From positions 124,001-188,000 of the forward strand of contig JACKHB010000004.1 in NCBI GenBank assembly GCA_020639195.1: a DNA stretch of 64,000 bases. The letters are read 5' to 3'. The DNA comes from Phycisphaeraceae bacterium (lineage in GTDB: Bacteria > Planctomycetota > Phycisphaerae > Phycisphaerales > UBA1924). This document shows, in pieces, positions 33,023 through 41,418 of the stretch. The position numbers and the translations under genes were made by a program. A model generated the notes under the pieces. It saw only the letters and a list, made by a program, of their open reading frames with translations, was not told the origin of the DNA and searched no databases. Positions within the stretch are counted from its first letter, which is position 1, and every line of letters begins with the position of its first letter.

Positions 33023-34161
33023 GGGAGGGCGGCATGGCACGGCAACGAACAGGACAGCGCTCCGGACCGGCCGACACCGCCCCACCGCCGCCTCGGGTGT
33101 TGCTGGTGTGTGCCGATCGCCCGCGCCGAGACCGGCTGACCCAGACGCTCACTCGCAATGGAGTGGCCCATCGCCATGTCGCTTCCGCGCTGGCCGCGCG
33201 CGATGAACTCAGCCGCGGCCCGTTCGATCTACTGATCCTCGATACCGACACCCACAACGACGCACCCCTGAGGCTCGCGGAGGAACTCCGCGACCGCGAT
33301 CCCGCCCCGGCGGTGGTGCTCCTGGCGGGACGCGCCACGCTCGACCTGGCCACCGCGGCGATGCGATGCGGCGCCATCGACCTCATCGAAGACGACGCCG
33401 ATCCCGGCGAGGCTCGCCATCGCCTCGAGCGGGCGCTCCGTCGCGGCATCCGCGCTCGGGAGGCCCAGCAGCGGGTCGCCCGCCTGACACGAATCTGCAA
33501 GCACCTCAGCCACACCCGCCAGGAAATCTCTTCGCAGATCGGCACGATGTGCGACGACCTCGTCAACGCGTACGCCGAGATGAGTGACCAGATCGATCGC
33601 CTGGCCGTTTCGTGCGAGTTCACCAGCCTGATCCGGCAGGAACTCGACGTTGAGTCGCTCCTCCGAACGGTGCTCGAGTTCGTTCTTGCCCGCGTGGGCT
33701 CGACCAACGCCGCGATCTTCCTGCCCGATTCCGGCGGCGACTACAGCCTGGGCGCCTATGTGAACTACGACCGATCCGGAGAGGACGCCGAGCTGCTCCT
33801 CGAGCACATGGCGGACACGCTCCCCGATCGTCTCGAAGAAGCGCGGGACGTCGTGATCATGCGCACGCAGCGAGACATCGAGTCCAGGCTCGAGCTCGAC
33901 GCCCATTGGCTCGCCGACCAGACGCTCGCCGTGCTTCCCTGCCGAAACGAGGGAGAGTGCCTCGGCCTGATCGCGCTGTACCGAAGCGACACCCATCCGT
34001 TCGACGAAGCCGCCGTCACCGTCATGCAGATCGTCGCCGAGACGTTCGGCTCGCAGCTCGGGCGCGTGATCCGCATCCACCATCGCCACCAGCCCAAGAA
34101 CAACTGGAGCGCGTTCGACGACGGCGACGACGCCACCGGTGGCCTCGACCTCGCGGCGTGA
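33019..34161 (+). CDS. Receiver-GAF protein
   Basis: A receiver-like domain covers residues about 25-140 (RVLLVCADRPRRDRLTQTL, LLILDTDTHND, VVLLAGRATLD, a degenerate form whose acceptor Asp and Lys are uncertain). After a coiled-coil linker (LSHTRQEISSQIGTMCDDLV) comes a GAF domain about 205-350 (SLLRTVLEFVLARVGSTNAAIF, ECLGLIALYRSDTHPFDE). There is no output or kinase domain, so it probably acts with the partner kinase. Coupled by the ATGA at its start. Confidence 0.8.
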   Translation: MREGGMARQRTGQRSGPADTAPPPPRVLLVCADRPRRDRLTQTLTRNGVAHRHVASALAARDELSRGPFDLLILDTDTHNDAPLRLAEELRDRDPAPAVVLLAGRATLDLATAAMRCGAIDLIEDDADPGEARHRLERALRRGIRAREAQQRVARLTRICKHLSHTRQEISSQIGTMCDDLVNAYAEMSDQIDRLAVSCEFTSLIRQELDVESLLRTVLEFVLARVGSTNAAIFLPDSGGDYSLGAYVNYDRSGEDAELLLEHMADTLPDRLEEARDVVIMRTQRDIESRLELDAHWLADQTLAVLPCRNEGECLGLIALYRSDTHPFDEAAVTVMQIVAETFGSQLGRVIRIHHRHQPKNNWSAFDDGDDATGGLDLAA

Positions 34162-34271
34162 TCCGGCCCGCTTCCCCCACGAAAACCACCCTGCGCCGCT
34201 CCGAATAAGCTGTCGGACGCGGGGCAAGAGGCTGTGGTAGGCTGACGGCCCCGCCAGACTGGGGCTTGGCC

Positions 34272-34859
34272 ATGAACGAGTGGTTCTTTTCCGGCAATCT
34301 GCCTTGGTTCAGCGTTCCGGCGCTGATCGCGACCATCTTGTTCCTCATCCGCATCGGATTCATGCTCGTCGGGGACGTCGGGGACGCCGACCTCGGAGAT
34401 GGGGACGCCGGCGACTTTGGCGACGGCGACGCGGCACACGATCCCAGCGATGCCGCCTTCAAGGTCCTGTCGATCCAGGTCATCTCCGCGTTCCTCATGG
34501 GCTTCGGCTGGGGCGGATTCGCCACGCTTCGCAGCGGCCTCAGCAACAGCGTGCTGGTCGCGATCGTGGTCGGCGTGGTCTTTGGCGTCGCCATGGCGTG
34601 GTTCCTCATGGTCGGCCTCAAGGCCGTCTACAGCCTCCAGTCCAGCGGCAACGTGTCCATGGCCCAGGCCGTCGGCACCCAGGGCACGGTCTATCTCCGC
34701 GTGCCCCCGCGCGGAGAGGGTGCGGGCAGCGTGCAGGTCGTCATCGACGGTCGCCAGCGCATCTATAACGCCCGCACCGAGGGCGAAGAGATTCCCCGTG
34801 GCGCCAGTGTGAAGATCACCAAGTCCGAGGGCGGCGCCCTGACGGTTGTTCGCGCGTGA
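34272..34859 (+). CDS. NfeD-like membrane protein
   Basis: The 195-aa protein has a hydrophobic N-terminus (FSVPALIATILFLIRIGFML), an acidic Gly/Asp loop (GDADLGDGDAGDFGDGDAAH), a second membrane stretch (LVAIVVGVVFGVAMAWFLMV) and a C-terminal beta-rich OB-like domain (VGTQGTVYLRVPPRGEGAG, QVVIDGRQRIYNARTEGEE). This is the YuaF/NfeD layout. NfeD-like proteins pair with SPFH/flotillin proteins; both follow here. ATG at 34272 chosen; TTG two codons earlier is possible. Confidence 0.75.
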   Translation: MNEWFFSGNLPWFSVPALIATILFLIRIGFMLVGDVGDADLGDGDAGDFGDGDAAHDPSDAAFKVLSIQVISAFLMGFGWGGFATLRSGLSNSVLVAIVVGVVFGVAMAWFLMVGLKAVYSLQSSGNVSMAQAVGTQGTVYLRVPPRGEGAGSVQVVIDGRQRIYNARTEGEEIPRGASVKITKSEGGALTVVRA

Positions 34860-34910
34860 CTCACTCCAGAAGGCAAGCCTTGGGAGCGGAGTTCTCTGAA
34901 CCCGTGAGCG

Positions 34911-35546
34911 ATGAAGGTGGCTCTCGACCATCTCGGACCGATCGCGACACTCGCCAGCACATCCCTTACTTTCTGGGTGGTCATCGGCGTGGCGGTCCTG
35001 CTGGCTCTGTTCCTGCTCGCAAGCTACCAACGCTGCCCGCAGGATCACGTCTTGATCGTGTACGGCAAAGTCCGTGGCGGCAGGAATTCGATGGTCCGAA
35101 CGCGGAACACCTTCGTGTGGCCGGTCATCCAAGGCTCCTCCCTGCTGAGCCTGGCGCCCGTGGACATCGAGCTCTTTCCCTCGGGAGAGAACCGGCCTCG
35201 CCCCCGCGTGCGGGGCGTGGCCCGGGTCCAGATCTCCCCACGACCCGAACTGATCATGCTGGCCGCCGAGCGCCTGCTCGGCCTCAGCACCGACGAGATT
35301 CGTCAGAATCTCGCGCACCTGATGCAGGAGCGGATCCGGCGCATGCTGACTGTGTCGGGCTCGGCTCTGAACGACGCCCGGAAGCTCGCGGGCGAGTTCG
35401 CGCAGGAACTCGCCGAAGACCTCGAGCGGGTCGGCGTGGAGCTTCTGAGCCTCTCCATCGGGATTGGACCCGGACCCGGCTCGCGCAACGCCCAGTTGCG
35501 CGTCTCACGCGCGAGCCGCGGCGTCCTCGCCGTCGTGACCATGTGA
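34911..35546 (+). CDS. Minimal SPFH (band-7) protein, no flotillin tail
   Basis: The 211-aa protein has one N-terminal membrane segment (LTFWVVIGVAVLLALFLLA) then a PHB/SPFH domain: DHVLIVYGKVRGGRNSMVRT, FVWPVIQGSSLLSLAPVDIEL, RPELIMLAAERLLGLSTDEI and LERVGVELLSLSIGIG. These segments line up with the same blocks in the next gene, so it is a shortened paralogue of the flotillin: it lacks the coiled-coil Glu/Ala repeats and tail. The ATG at 34911 is used (MKVALDHLGP). Role is probably to form membrane microdomains or partner the flotillin; that is inference. Confidence 0.75.
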   Translation: MKVALDHLGPIATLASTSLTFWVVIGVAVLLALFLLASYQRCPQDHVLIVYGKVRGGRNSMVRTRNTFVWPVIQGSSLLSLAPVDIELFPSGENRPRPRVRGVARVQISPRPELIMLAAERLLGLSTDEIRQNLAHLMQERIRRMLTVSGSALNDARKLAGEFAQELAEDLERVGVELLSLSIGIGPGPGSRNAQLRVSRASRGVLAVVTM

Positions 35547-35598
35547 GCACTCTTCCGGCCGAGCGTGTCGGCCGCGGTGTGGAAGGAGCGTCTGAACA

Positions 35599-37260
35599 AT
35601 GACCAACGTGCCTCCGCTCGGAGCCCTGACATCCAGTTCCAGCGGGCTCGCGCAGTCCGACTTCAAGGTGGGCGACCTCGGCCCGTGGTTCCTGCTGATC
35701 TTCGGCTTTGTCATCATCTTCATCTTCCTGGTCCTCTTCGTGATGTCCCGCTACAAGCGGTGCCCCTCCAACCGCGTGCTGGTCATCTCCGGCAAGGTCG
35801 GCAGCAAGCGGGCGAGCAAGTGCATGCACGGCGGCGGTACGCTCGTGTGGCCGCTGATCCAGGAGTACGCCTTCCTCTCGCTCGAGCCGATGGTGATCGA
35901 CATCCCCCTCGAGGGCGCGCTCTCGCTCAACAACATCCGCGTCAACGTCCCCTCGACCTTCACAGTCGGCATCTCGACCGACCCCGTTCTCATGAACAAC
36001 GCCGCGGAGCGACTGCTCAACCTCTCCGTGCAGGCCGTCCGAGAGCAGGCCCAGGACATCATCCTCGGCCAGCTGCGCCTCGTGATCGCGACCCTGTCGA
36101 TCGAGGAGATCAACAAGGACCGCGAGAAGTTCATGGGCCTGATCAACGAGAACGTGGCCCAGGAGGTCAACAAGATCGGCCTGGAGCTCATCAACGTCAA
36201 CATCCGCGACATCACCGACGAGAGCGGCTATATCGTCGCGATCGGCAAGCGGGCTGCGGCCGAGGCCATCAACCGCGCCAAGGTCGAGGTCGCCCAGCAG
36301 GAGCGCGACGGCGCCACCGGCGAGTCCATCGCCACCCGCGAGCGCATCGTCAACGTCGCCCGAGAACAGTCCATCGCCGAACAGGGCAAGAAGCAGGCCG
36401 ACCAGGACCGGCGCGTCGCCGTGGCCAAGATGGAGGCCGGCGCCGTCACCGGCGAGGTGGAGTCCAAGCGCGACCTCGAGATCGCCAGCGCCGAGCGCGA
36501 GGCCGAGACCGTCGCCGCCAGAAAGCGCGCCGAGCAGGAGCAGCGCGTCCGCGTCGCCGAGGCCGAGGCCATTGCCAAGGAGGGCGAGAACACGTCCGCC
36601 GCCCGCGTGGCCGACTCCAACGCCAAGCTCGGCGAGATCCAGGCCGAGGCCCGCCGACGGGCGGAAGTCGCCGGCGCCATCGCCCGTCAGAAGATCGCCG
36701 ATGCCGAACGCCTGGCCGAGCTGGCCCGCCTCGCCAAGGAGACCATCGCGCCACAGGAGATCGAGAAGCAGCGCATCGAGATCGCCGCCGAGGCCGAGGC
36801 CGAGCAGAAGCGCCGCATCGCCAAGGGCGAGGCCGACGCCGTCCTGCTCAAGTACGAGGCCGAGGCCGAGGGCACGCGGCGAGTCCTCGAGGCCAAGGCC
36901 GAGGGCTACCGTCAGCTGCTGCTCGCCTGCGCCGAGCGCCCGGACGTCGCCCCGACGTTCCTCCTGATCGAGCGCCTGCCCGAACTCGTCGCCGAGCAGG
37001 TCAAGGCCGTCAGCAACCTCAAGATCGACAAGATCACGGTGTGGGACACCGGCTCTAACGGCGATGGGCGCAACGCCACCACCGACTTCCTCGCCGGCAT
37101 GGTCGGCGCCCTGCCCCGCATGCACGAGCTCGCCAAGCAGGCCGGCATCGACCTGCCCGGCGCCTTCGGCAAGCTCAATGCGGCCAAGGACTCGCATCTG
37201 GGCGAAGACGAGCCGCCCGCCAACGGCCAGCCCAAGCCGCGGACCGACGGCAAGGCGTAG
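35599..37260 (+). CDS. Flotillin-family SPFH protein
   Basis: The 553-aa protein has a short cytoplasmic start, one membrane segment (WFLLIFGFVIIFIFLVLFV) near 35-53, an SPFH domain (LVISGKVGSKRASKCMHGG ... TFTVGISTDPVLMNNAAERL ... VAQEVNKIGLELINVNIRDI) and a long Ala/Glu/Arg coiled coil about 245-430, the classical flotillin helical region. The C-terminus (ERPDVAPTFLLIERLPELVA, VSNLKIDKITVWDTG) matches FloT. Flotillins organise membrane domains. The AGGAG at 35583-35588 precedes the ATG. Ends just before a terminator, closing the NfeD-SPFH-flotillin unit. Confidence 0.95.
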   Translation: MTNVPPLGALTSSSSGLAQSDFKVGDLGPWFLLIFGFVIIFIFLVLFVMSRYKRCPSNRVLVISGKVGSKRASKCMHGGGTLVWPLIQEYAFLSLEPMVIDIPLEGALSLNNIRVNVPSTFTVGISTDPVLMNNAAERLLNLSVQAVREQAQDIILGQLRLVIATLSIEEINKDREKFMGLINENVAQEVNKIGLELINVNIRDITDESGYIVAIGKRAAAEAINRAKVEVAQQERDGATGESIATRERIVNVAREQSIAEQGKKQADQDRRVAVAKMEAGAVTGEVESKRDLEIASAEREAETVAARKRAEQEQRVRVAEAEAIAKEGENTSAARVADSNAKLGEIQAEARRRAEVAGAIARQKIADAERLAELARLAKETIAPQEIEKQRIEIAAEAEAEQKRRIAKGEADAVLLKYEAEAEGTRRVLEAKAEGYRQLLLACAERPDVAPTFLLIERLPELVAEQVKAVSNLKIDKITVWDTGSNGDGRNATTDFLAGMVGALPRMHELAKQAGIDLPGAFGKLNAAKDSHLGEDEPPANGQPKPRTDGKA

Positions 37261-37290
37261 CCGCACGATCGCACCGCCCTCAAACACACC

Positions 37291-37318
37291 GGCCCCGGGG
37301 TCGCTCCCGGGGCCCTTT
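37291..37318 (+). terminator. Rho-independent terminator after the flotillin gene
   Basis: A 9-bp stem (GGCCCCGGG / CCCGGGGCC, 37291-37299 and 37306-37314) with a 6-base loop is followed by CTTT. It lies 31 bp after the flotillin stop. The T-run is short, so efficiency is uncertain. Confidence 0.7.
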
Positions 37319-37324
37319 GTTCAT

Positions 37325-37559
37325 TCACGGAAAGTAGTCGCTGCGATTGGATCCGTCATAGCGACCGGACCGCATGCAGCACGCCTTGAAAGCGCCTCCC
37401 GCTGCTGCACGGGCAAAGGTCGTTGCGCCCGAGCTTCTCGAGCAACTCCCTCTCGCCCATCGGCGTGGAGATGCTCCGGTGGCCGCGTTTCACCCGAGTC
37501 TCGGACGGGTAGCCGCGCCGCCGCTTGCTCGTCCTCTCAAAGGCGCTCCATGTTGTCAA
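37325..37559 (-). pseudogene. SEC-C motif small gene with a frameshift
   Basis: As read, the frame from TTG 37559 or ATG 37460 ends with GRNDLCPCSSGRRFQGV and stops at 37356. SEC-C zinc motifs normally read GRNDxCPCGSGxxxKxCC. Deleting one base of the AAA at 37389-37391 gives RRFKACC and an open frame to 37325, ending NRSDYFP. So the second half of the zinc site is encoded in the shifted frame. Either a true lesion or a sequencing error. Many SEC-C proteins bind ribosomes or act beside SecA-type chaperones; the N-terminus here is not recognised. Which start is used cannot be told. Confidence 0.5.
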
Positions 37560-37656
37560 AGTCTCGATGCACGATGCACCTCCTCTCGAAAGGGTGATTG
37601 CCCGTCACGCCGCGGGAGGAGGGCAGAACGTAGGAACGCTCGCGCGCGTCTGCCGC

Positions 37657-39183
37657 TCAATCCTCGAAATACGCCTCAGGATCCTCGGGCATCTGCCGCA
37701 AGATGTCCACCAGTTCCGGCTCGTACCGCTCGCGCTCGGCCTCGGCCGCGAGGTCGCCCTCGCGCTGCCGGCGCGCCCGGATCACCAGGCGGATCGGCAC
37801 CTCCTCGAAGGGCAGTGCCTCGCGGAATCGGTTGAGCAAGTATCGCCTGTAGTTGTCCGTGAACAGCTCCGGATGGTTCACCACCAGCACAATCGTCGGC
37901 GGGCTCACGCTCACCTGGGCCGCGTACAGCACCTTCACCCGAGTACCCAGCTTGCTCGACGGCCCGCGCTGCTCGAGGATGTCGCGCACCAGGCGGTTGA
38001 GCTTGCCCGTGCCCACGCGCAGTGCCGCCTGCTCCTTGAGTTCCGCGCACACGCCCAGCAGACCCATCAGGTTGTCGCCCCGCGCCGCGCTGATGAACGC
38101 GATCGGCGCGTGCACCAGCCCCTTGAGCTCCTGGTGCAGGTACTTCTCGTAGTGCTCAGGCGAGATCTCCCGCCCATCTCGCCCGATCCGCCCCTCCACC
38201 AGGTCCCACTTGTTGACCGCGATCACGCACGGCTTCCACGAGTCGCAGATGAGCTGCCCGAGTTGCTCGTCCACTTGGCTCACGTCCTCGGTCGCGTCGA
38301 TCATCATGACCACCACGTCCGCCCGTTCGATCGCCCGCTGCAGCCGGTCGTACGCGTACCACTCGACGCGGTCCTGGAAGCTCTTCTTGCGGCGCAGCCC
38401 GGCCGTATCGATCGCCACGACCGACCGCTCCCCCACCTCGAACCGCACGTCGATCGAGTCGCGCGTCGTCCCGGGGATCTCGCTGACGATCACCCGTTCC
38501 TGGCCCGCCAGCGTGTTGATCAGCGAGCTCTTCCCGGCGTTGCGCTTGCCCACGATCGCGATCTTGAGGTCCGCCGATCCGACCCGCGGGTCCTCCCCGT
38601 CCTCGCCCTCGGGCAGCAGGTCGAAGAGCTGATCGAGCATGTCGCGGCGCATGTAGCTCGTCGTCGCCGAGCACATCAGCGGCTCGCCGAAGCCCAGAGC
38701 CGCGATCTCGTACGCATGCGCCTCCCACTTGGGCCCATCGACCTTCGTGGCGATCACGCGGATCGGCGGGCGCTCCGGCCGGGTCCCCCCCAGCTTGCCC
38801 TCGCGCAGCATCCGGGCGATCTCCAGGTCCACCGGCAGGATCCCCGCCTGCGCATCGACCGCGAACAGCACCAGGTCCGCCTCGCCGATCGCCTCGCTGA
38901 TCTGCCGCTCGATCTCCGGCGTCAGCCGCGCCAGGTCGTTGCCCACCTCGTCGAACCGCCGCCCCTCGGCCACGTACGCCCCGAACCCGCCGGTGTCGAT
39001 GACCTCGATCAGCCGCTCCCCCTCCCCACGCGGCGAAGGCAGCCGAACCAACGTGGCCACCCGGTCGCGCGTCACCCCCGGCGTGTCGTCCACGATCGAC
39101 ACACGCTCGCCCGCGATCAGGTTCAGCAGGCTGCTCTTGCCGACGTTGGGCCGGCCCACGATGGCGATCCGGGGAATGGGCAT
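37657..39183 (-). CDS. der: Ribosome-assembly GTPase Der (EngA)
   Basis: Der has two tandem GTPase domains and a C-terminal KH-like domain. Here the first P-loop is GRPNVGKSS near 9-17 with TPGVTRDR and DTGGF, the second is GKRNAGKSS with IPGTTRDSIDV, DTAGL and NKWD, and the tail (TVTYVPSP-like region of KH, with VLVVNHPELFTDNYRRYLLNRF) follows. The product acts in 50S assembly. Length 508 aa is near the usual 450-500. Start ATG 39183 (MPIPRIAIVGRPNV) is chosen; the open frame extends another 360 codons upstream, antisense to miaA, without homology. Confidence 0.95.
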   Translation of the reverse strand: MPIPRIAIVGRPNVGKSSLLNLIAGERVSIVDDTPGVTRDRVATLVRLPSPRGEGERLIEVIDTGGFGAYVAEGRRFDEVGNDLARLTPEIERQISEAIGEADLVLFAVDAQAGILPVDLEIARMLREGKLGGTRPERPPIRVIATKVDGPKWEAHAYEIAALGFGEPLMCSATTSYMRRDMLDQLFDLLPEGEDGEDPRVGSADLKIAIVGKRNAGKSSLINTLAGQERVIVSEIPGTTRDSIDVRFEVGERSVVAIDTAGLRRKKSFQDRVEWYAYDRLQRAIERADVVVMMIDATEDVSQVDEQLGQLICDSWKPCVIAVNKWDLVEGRIGRDGREISPEHYEKYLHQELKGLVHAPIAFISAARGDNLMGLLGVCAELKEQAALRVGTGKLNRLVRDILEQRGPSSKLGTRVKVLYAAQVSVSPPTIVLVVNHPELFTDNYRRYLLNRFREALPFEEVPIRLVIRARRQREGDLAAEAERERYEPELVDILRQMPEDPEAYFED

Positions 39184-39390
39184 GGGAACCGCAACAATAG
39201 GGGGTTCGCCGAAGAGCCCCTCGCGTGCAGGAGTTCTTGCTCCTCTAGCGATCCGACAGCCTCTCTCGGCGGAGATTCGCTGCGAGGACACCGGAACGGT
39301 TGTGCTGGCGAGTGAGTCTACGAGCCCACCCAATGTCCGGAGTCCCAACTTGCCACTGTCCCCTCCTGTCCGTGCTCCCTTTACTTCCCC

Positions 39391-40323
39391 GTGTTCCCCC
39401 TCCTCTGCGGCCCCACCGCCTCGGGCAAGTCCGCCCTCGCCGTCGATCTCGCCCTCGCCCTCCCGGCTCACGCCCTGCCCCCCGGCGAGGTCATCTCCGC
39501 CGACGCCTTCCAGGTCTACAGGGCCATGGACATCGGCACCGCCAAGCCCACCGCCGCCGAGCGCCGAGGCGTCCCCCACCATCTCATCGACACGGTCGAA
39601 CCAACCGAACCCTTCAGCGCCCACGACTGGCTGGCCCGCGCCACCGCCGCCATCGAGGAACTCCGCACGCAGGGCCGCACGCCCATCGTCGTCGGCGGCA
39701 CGCACCTCTACATCAAGGCCCTGCTCGATGGCCTCTTTGACGGCCCCGGCGCCGACCCCGCCCTGCGCGAGCGCCTCAGCGCGATCGACCCCGCCGCCAG
39801 GCGCGCCGAACTCGAGCGCCTCGACCCTGCCGCCGCGGCACGCATCCATCCCAACGATGCCCGGCGCACCATCCGAGCCCTGGAGGTCTTCCACCTGACC
39901 GGCCAACCCATCAGCGCCCACCAGTCGCAATGGGACCGCTCGCCCCGCACCGACCGCCTGTTGGTCGCTCTCCAGTGGCCCGTCGAAGCCCTCAATCGCC
40001 GCATCAATTCGCGCGTGCGCGACATGCTCGACCGGGGCCTGCTCGAGGAGGCCCGTGCGCTGCACGAGTCGGGCCGACTTGGCCCCCAGGCGCGGGAGGC
40101 CCTGGGCTACAAGCAGCTCATCGCGCACCTCGAAGGCCGCTGCACCCTCGATGAGGCCATCGAGCGCATCAAGATCGACACCCGCCGATTCGGCAAGAGC
40201 CAGCGCACATGGATCCGCCGGCTCGGGGCTACGCCCGGCGCTATCTCGCTCGATCCCTCGACGCACTCAACTTCCGAGATGATCGAGTCCATAGTCCTCG
40301 CGATGCGCTCGCCGCGCGCTTGA
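39391..40323 (+). CDS. miaA: tRNA dimethylallyltransferase
   Basis: MiaA adds a dimethylallyl group to A37 of tRNAs reading UNN codons. The P-loop is GPTASGKSALA near 7-17, followed by ISADAFQVYRAMDIGTAKPT (DSxxVYxxxDIGTAKP-type motif), HHLIDTVEPTEPFSAHDW, and VVGGTHLYIKALLDGL; VLEVFHLTGQPIS and the tail ENRI-like region fit. 310 aa is typical. GTG start at 39391; the der gene diverges from it with 207 bp between, in which no promoter stands out. Confidence 0.95.
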   Translation: MFPLLCGPTASGKSALAVDLALALPAHALPPGEVISADAFQVYRAMDIGTAKPTAAERRGVPHHLIDTVEPTEPFSAHDWLARATAAIEELRTQGRTPIVVGGTHLYIKALLDGLFDGPGADPALRERLSAIDPAARRAELERLDPAAAARIHPNDARRTIRALEVFHLTGQPISAHQSQWDRSPRTDRLLVALQWPVEALNRRINSRVRDMLDRGLLEEARALHESGRLGPQAREALGYKQLIAHLEGRCTLDEAIERIKIDTRRFGKSQRTWIRRLGATPGAISLDPSTHSTSEMIESIVLAMRSPRA

Positions 40324-40384
40324 TTGATCGCACGTGCAACCGGAACCAGCGATTCGCCCGTGCCCAGGCGACCGTCTGCCCTCC

Positions 40385-41026
40385 TCAACCCAACGCCGCG
40401 CTCCCGCGCTGGCGCCCGAAGAAGGCCACGGGCGCCAGCGCCAGGAGCGTGGCGGGCGCTGGCAGCACTCCGTACTCCAGCCAATCCATGCCGTACGCCT
40501 CCCCCTCGATCGTCAGCAGGAGATCCACGCGCCCGAACGCGTGCCCGGCACTGACGATGCCAAAGAACACCTCGTTGCCATTCGATCCAGGTGTCGTAAA
40601 CACCGTCTCGACGTCGCCCGCGTCGGTCACGAGCGTCAACGAGCCCTGCCCGAAGTCGCCGATGTCCGTGACGTCAAACCCCAGCGCGTGAATCGGTTCA
40701 TCGAACAGCAGCGACAGAGTGATCGCTTCACCGCCGTCGCTCGCCGCGGCGAGCCAGCGATCCCCCTCCGTCGGATACGCCCCGAAGGCTCCGAACTCGC
40801 GCACATCGACGACTCCTCGCCCGTCGCCCAAGGCCCGAAAGTCCTCCAGCACCGGATCCTCGGCCCCGATAGGTGCGCTCTCGAAGCTCTCAGATTGGAG
40901 GGACACTCCCAGCGCCGCCGCGTGAAGCCGGAAATCGCTCCGGCTTTCGAACACTGTCGTTTGGGCGAAGCCCGCGCGCGAAACCACCGCCGCGGCGATC
41001 GCCGCGGTCAACCGACAGACCTCCAT
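40385..41026 (-). CDS. PEP-CTERM-like secreted protein
   Basis: The 213-aa protein has a signal peptide (MEVCRLTAAIAAAVVSRAGFAQ) and a beta-rich domain (SLLFDEPIHALGFDVTDIGD, GQGSLTLVTDAGDVETVFTT) resembling uncharacterised planctomycete exported proteins. The tail is a PEP-CTERM variant: LPAPATLLALAPVAFFGRQR, with Pro-Ala-Pro in place of PEP, a hydrophobic stretch and a basic end. Exosortase would cut and anchor it. A strong RBS, AGAGGAG, precedes the ATG at 41026; an upstream in-frame start would spoil the signal peptide. Convergent with miaA. Confidence 0.7.
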   Translation of the reverse strand: MEVCRLTAAIAAAVVSRAGFAQTTVFESRSDFRLHAAALGVSLQSESFESAPIGAEDPVLEDFRALGDGRGVVDVREFGAFGAYPTEGDRWLAAASDGGEAITLSLLFDEPIHALGFDVTDIGDFGQGSLTLVTDAGDVETVFTTPGSNGNEVFFGIVSAGHAFGRVDLLLTIEGEAYGMDWLEYGVLPAPATLLALAPVAFFGRQRGSAALG

Positions 41027-41088
41027 GGCCAATCTCCTCTGAGCGGGCGCCCGGATCCCCCACCTCTCCCAGACTGCCCGTTCGACGA

Positions 41089-41116
41089 AGAATACACAAA
41101 TTACCCACATTCACAA
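41089..41116 (-). promoter_or_regulatory. Candidate promoter of the PEP-CTERM-like gene, in an AT-rich spacer
   Basis: On the minus strand TTGTGA (41111-41116) and TATTCT (41089-41094) are 16 bp apart. The spacer between this gene and topA is 392 bp; bases 41085-41265 are much richer in A and T than the surroundings, and the rest of the spacer holds no recognisable gene. A TATAAA at 41151-41156 could serve topA but lacks a well-placed -35. Confidence 0.4.
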
Positions 41117-41418
41117 AGCGGCTTCTGCGCGATTGTGGATATTTGAGTCCTATAAATGCGGGGAATCAGGAAATATCTTCCTTCGCGCGGCCGTTGCGCT
41201 CTCTGCAATCCCGCCCGTCGCGCCAGGAACTCGATAAACCTATGTGATTTCAATACTTACGGTTAGTCGCCGGATTGCCGCAGGCGATCCGAAAGGGGAA
41301 TCTGCAGGCCGCGGCCCCGCGGACCGAATGTGATCGGACCGCGCCTCGGGGGCTTGACTCGGGCGAGTTGGCTCCATTCCCTGTTGCCTTGAGTCCACGA
41401 GCGGCTCACGGACGACCC

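Noticed and set aside
35284..37287. A 667-codon open frame on the minus strand across the flotillin gene, and similar long antisense frames elsewhere (for example 23880-25937, 49556-51382, 59391-60674)
   Set aside because: They are shadows of high-GC third positions in the real genes; translations are low-complexity (Asp/Gly/Leu or Arg/Ser rich) and resemble no protein.
39184..40266. N-terminal extension of der (about 360 codons) that would make a fusion
   Set aside because: It runs antisense through miaA and has no similarity; Der homology begins at the ATG at 39183.
41133..41156. TTGTGG ... TATAAA as a topA promoter
   Set aside because: The spacing is only 12 bp, too short for a sigma70-type promoter.
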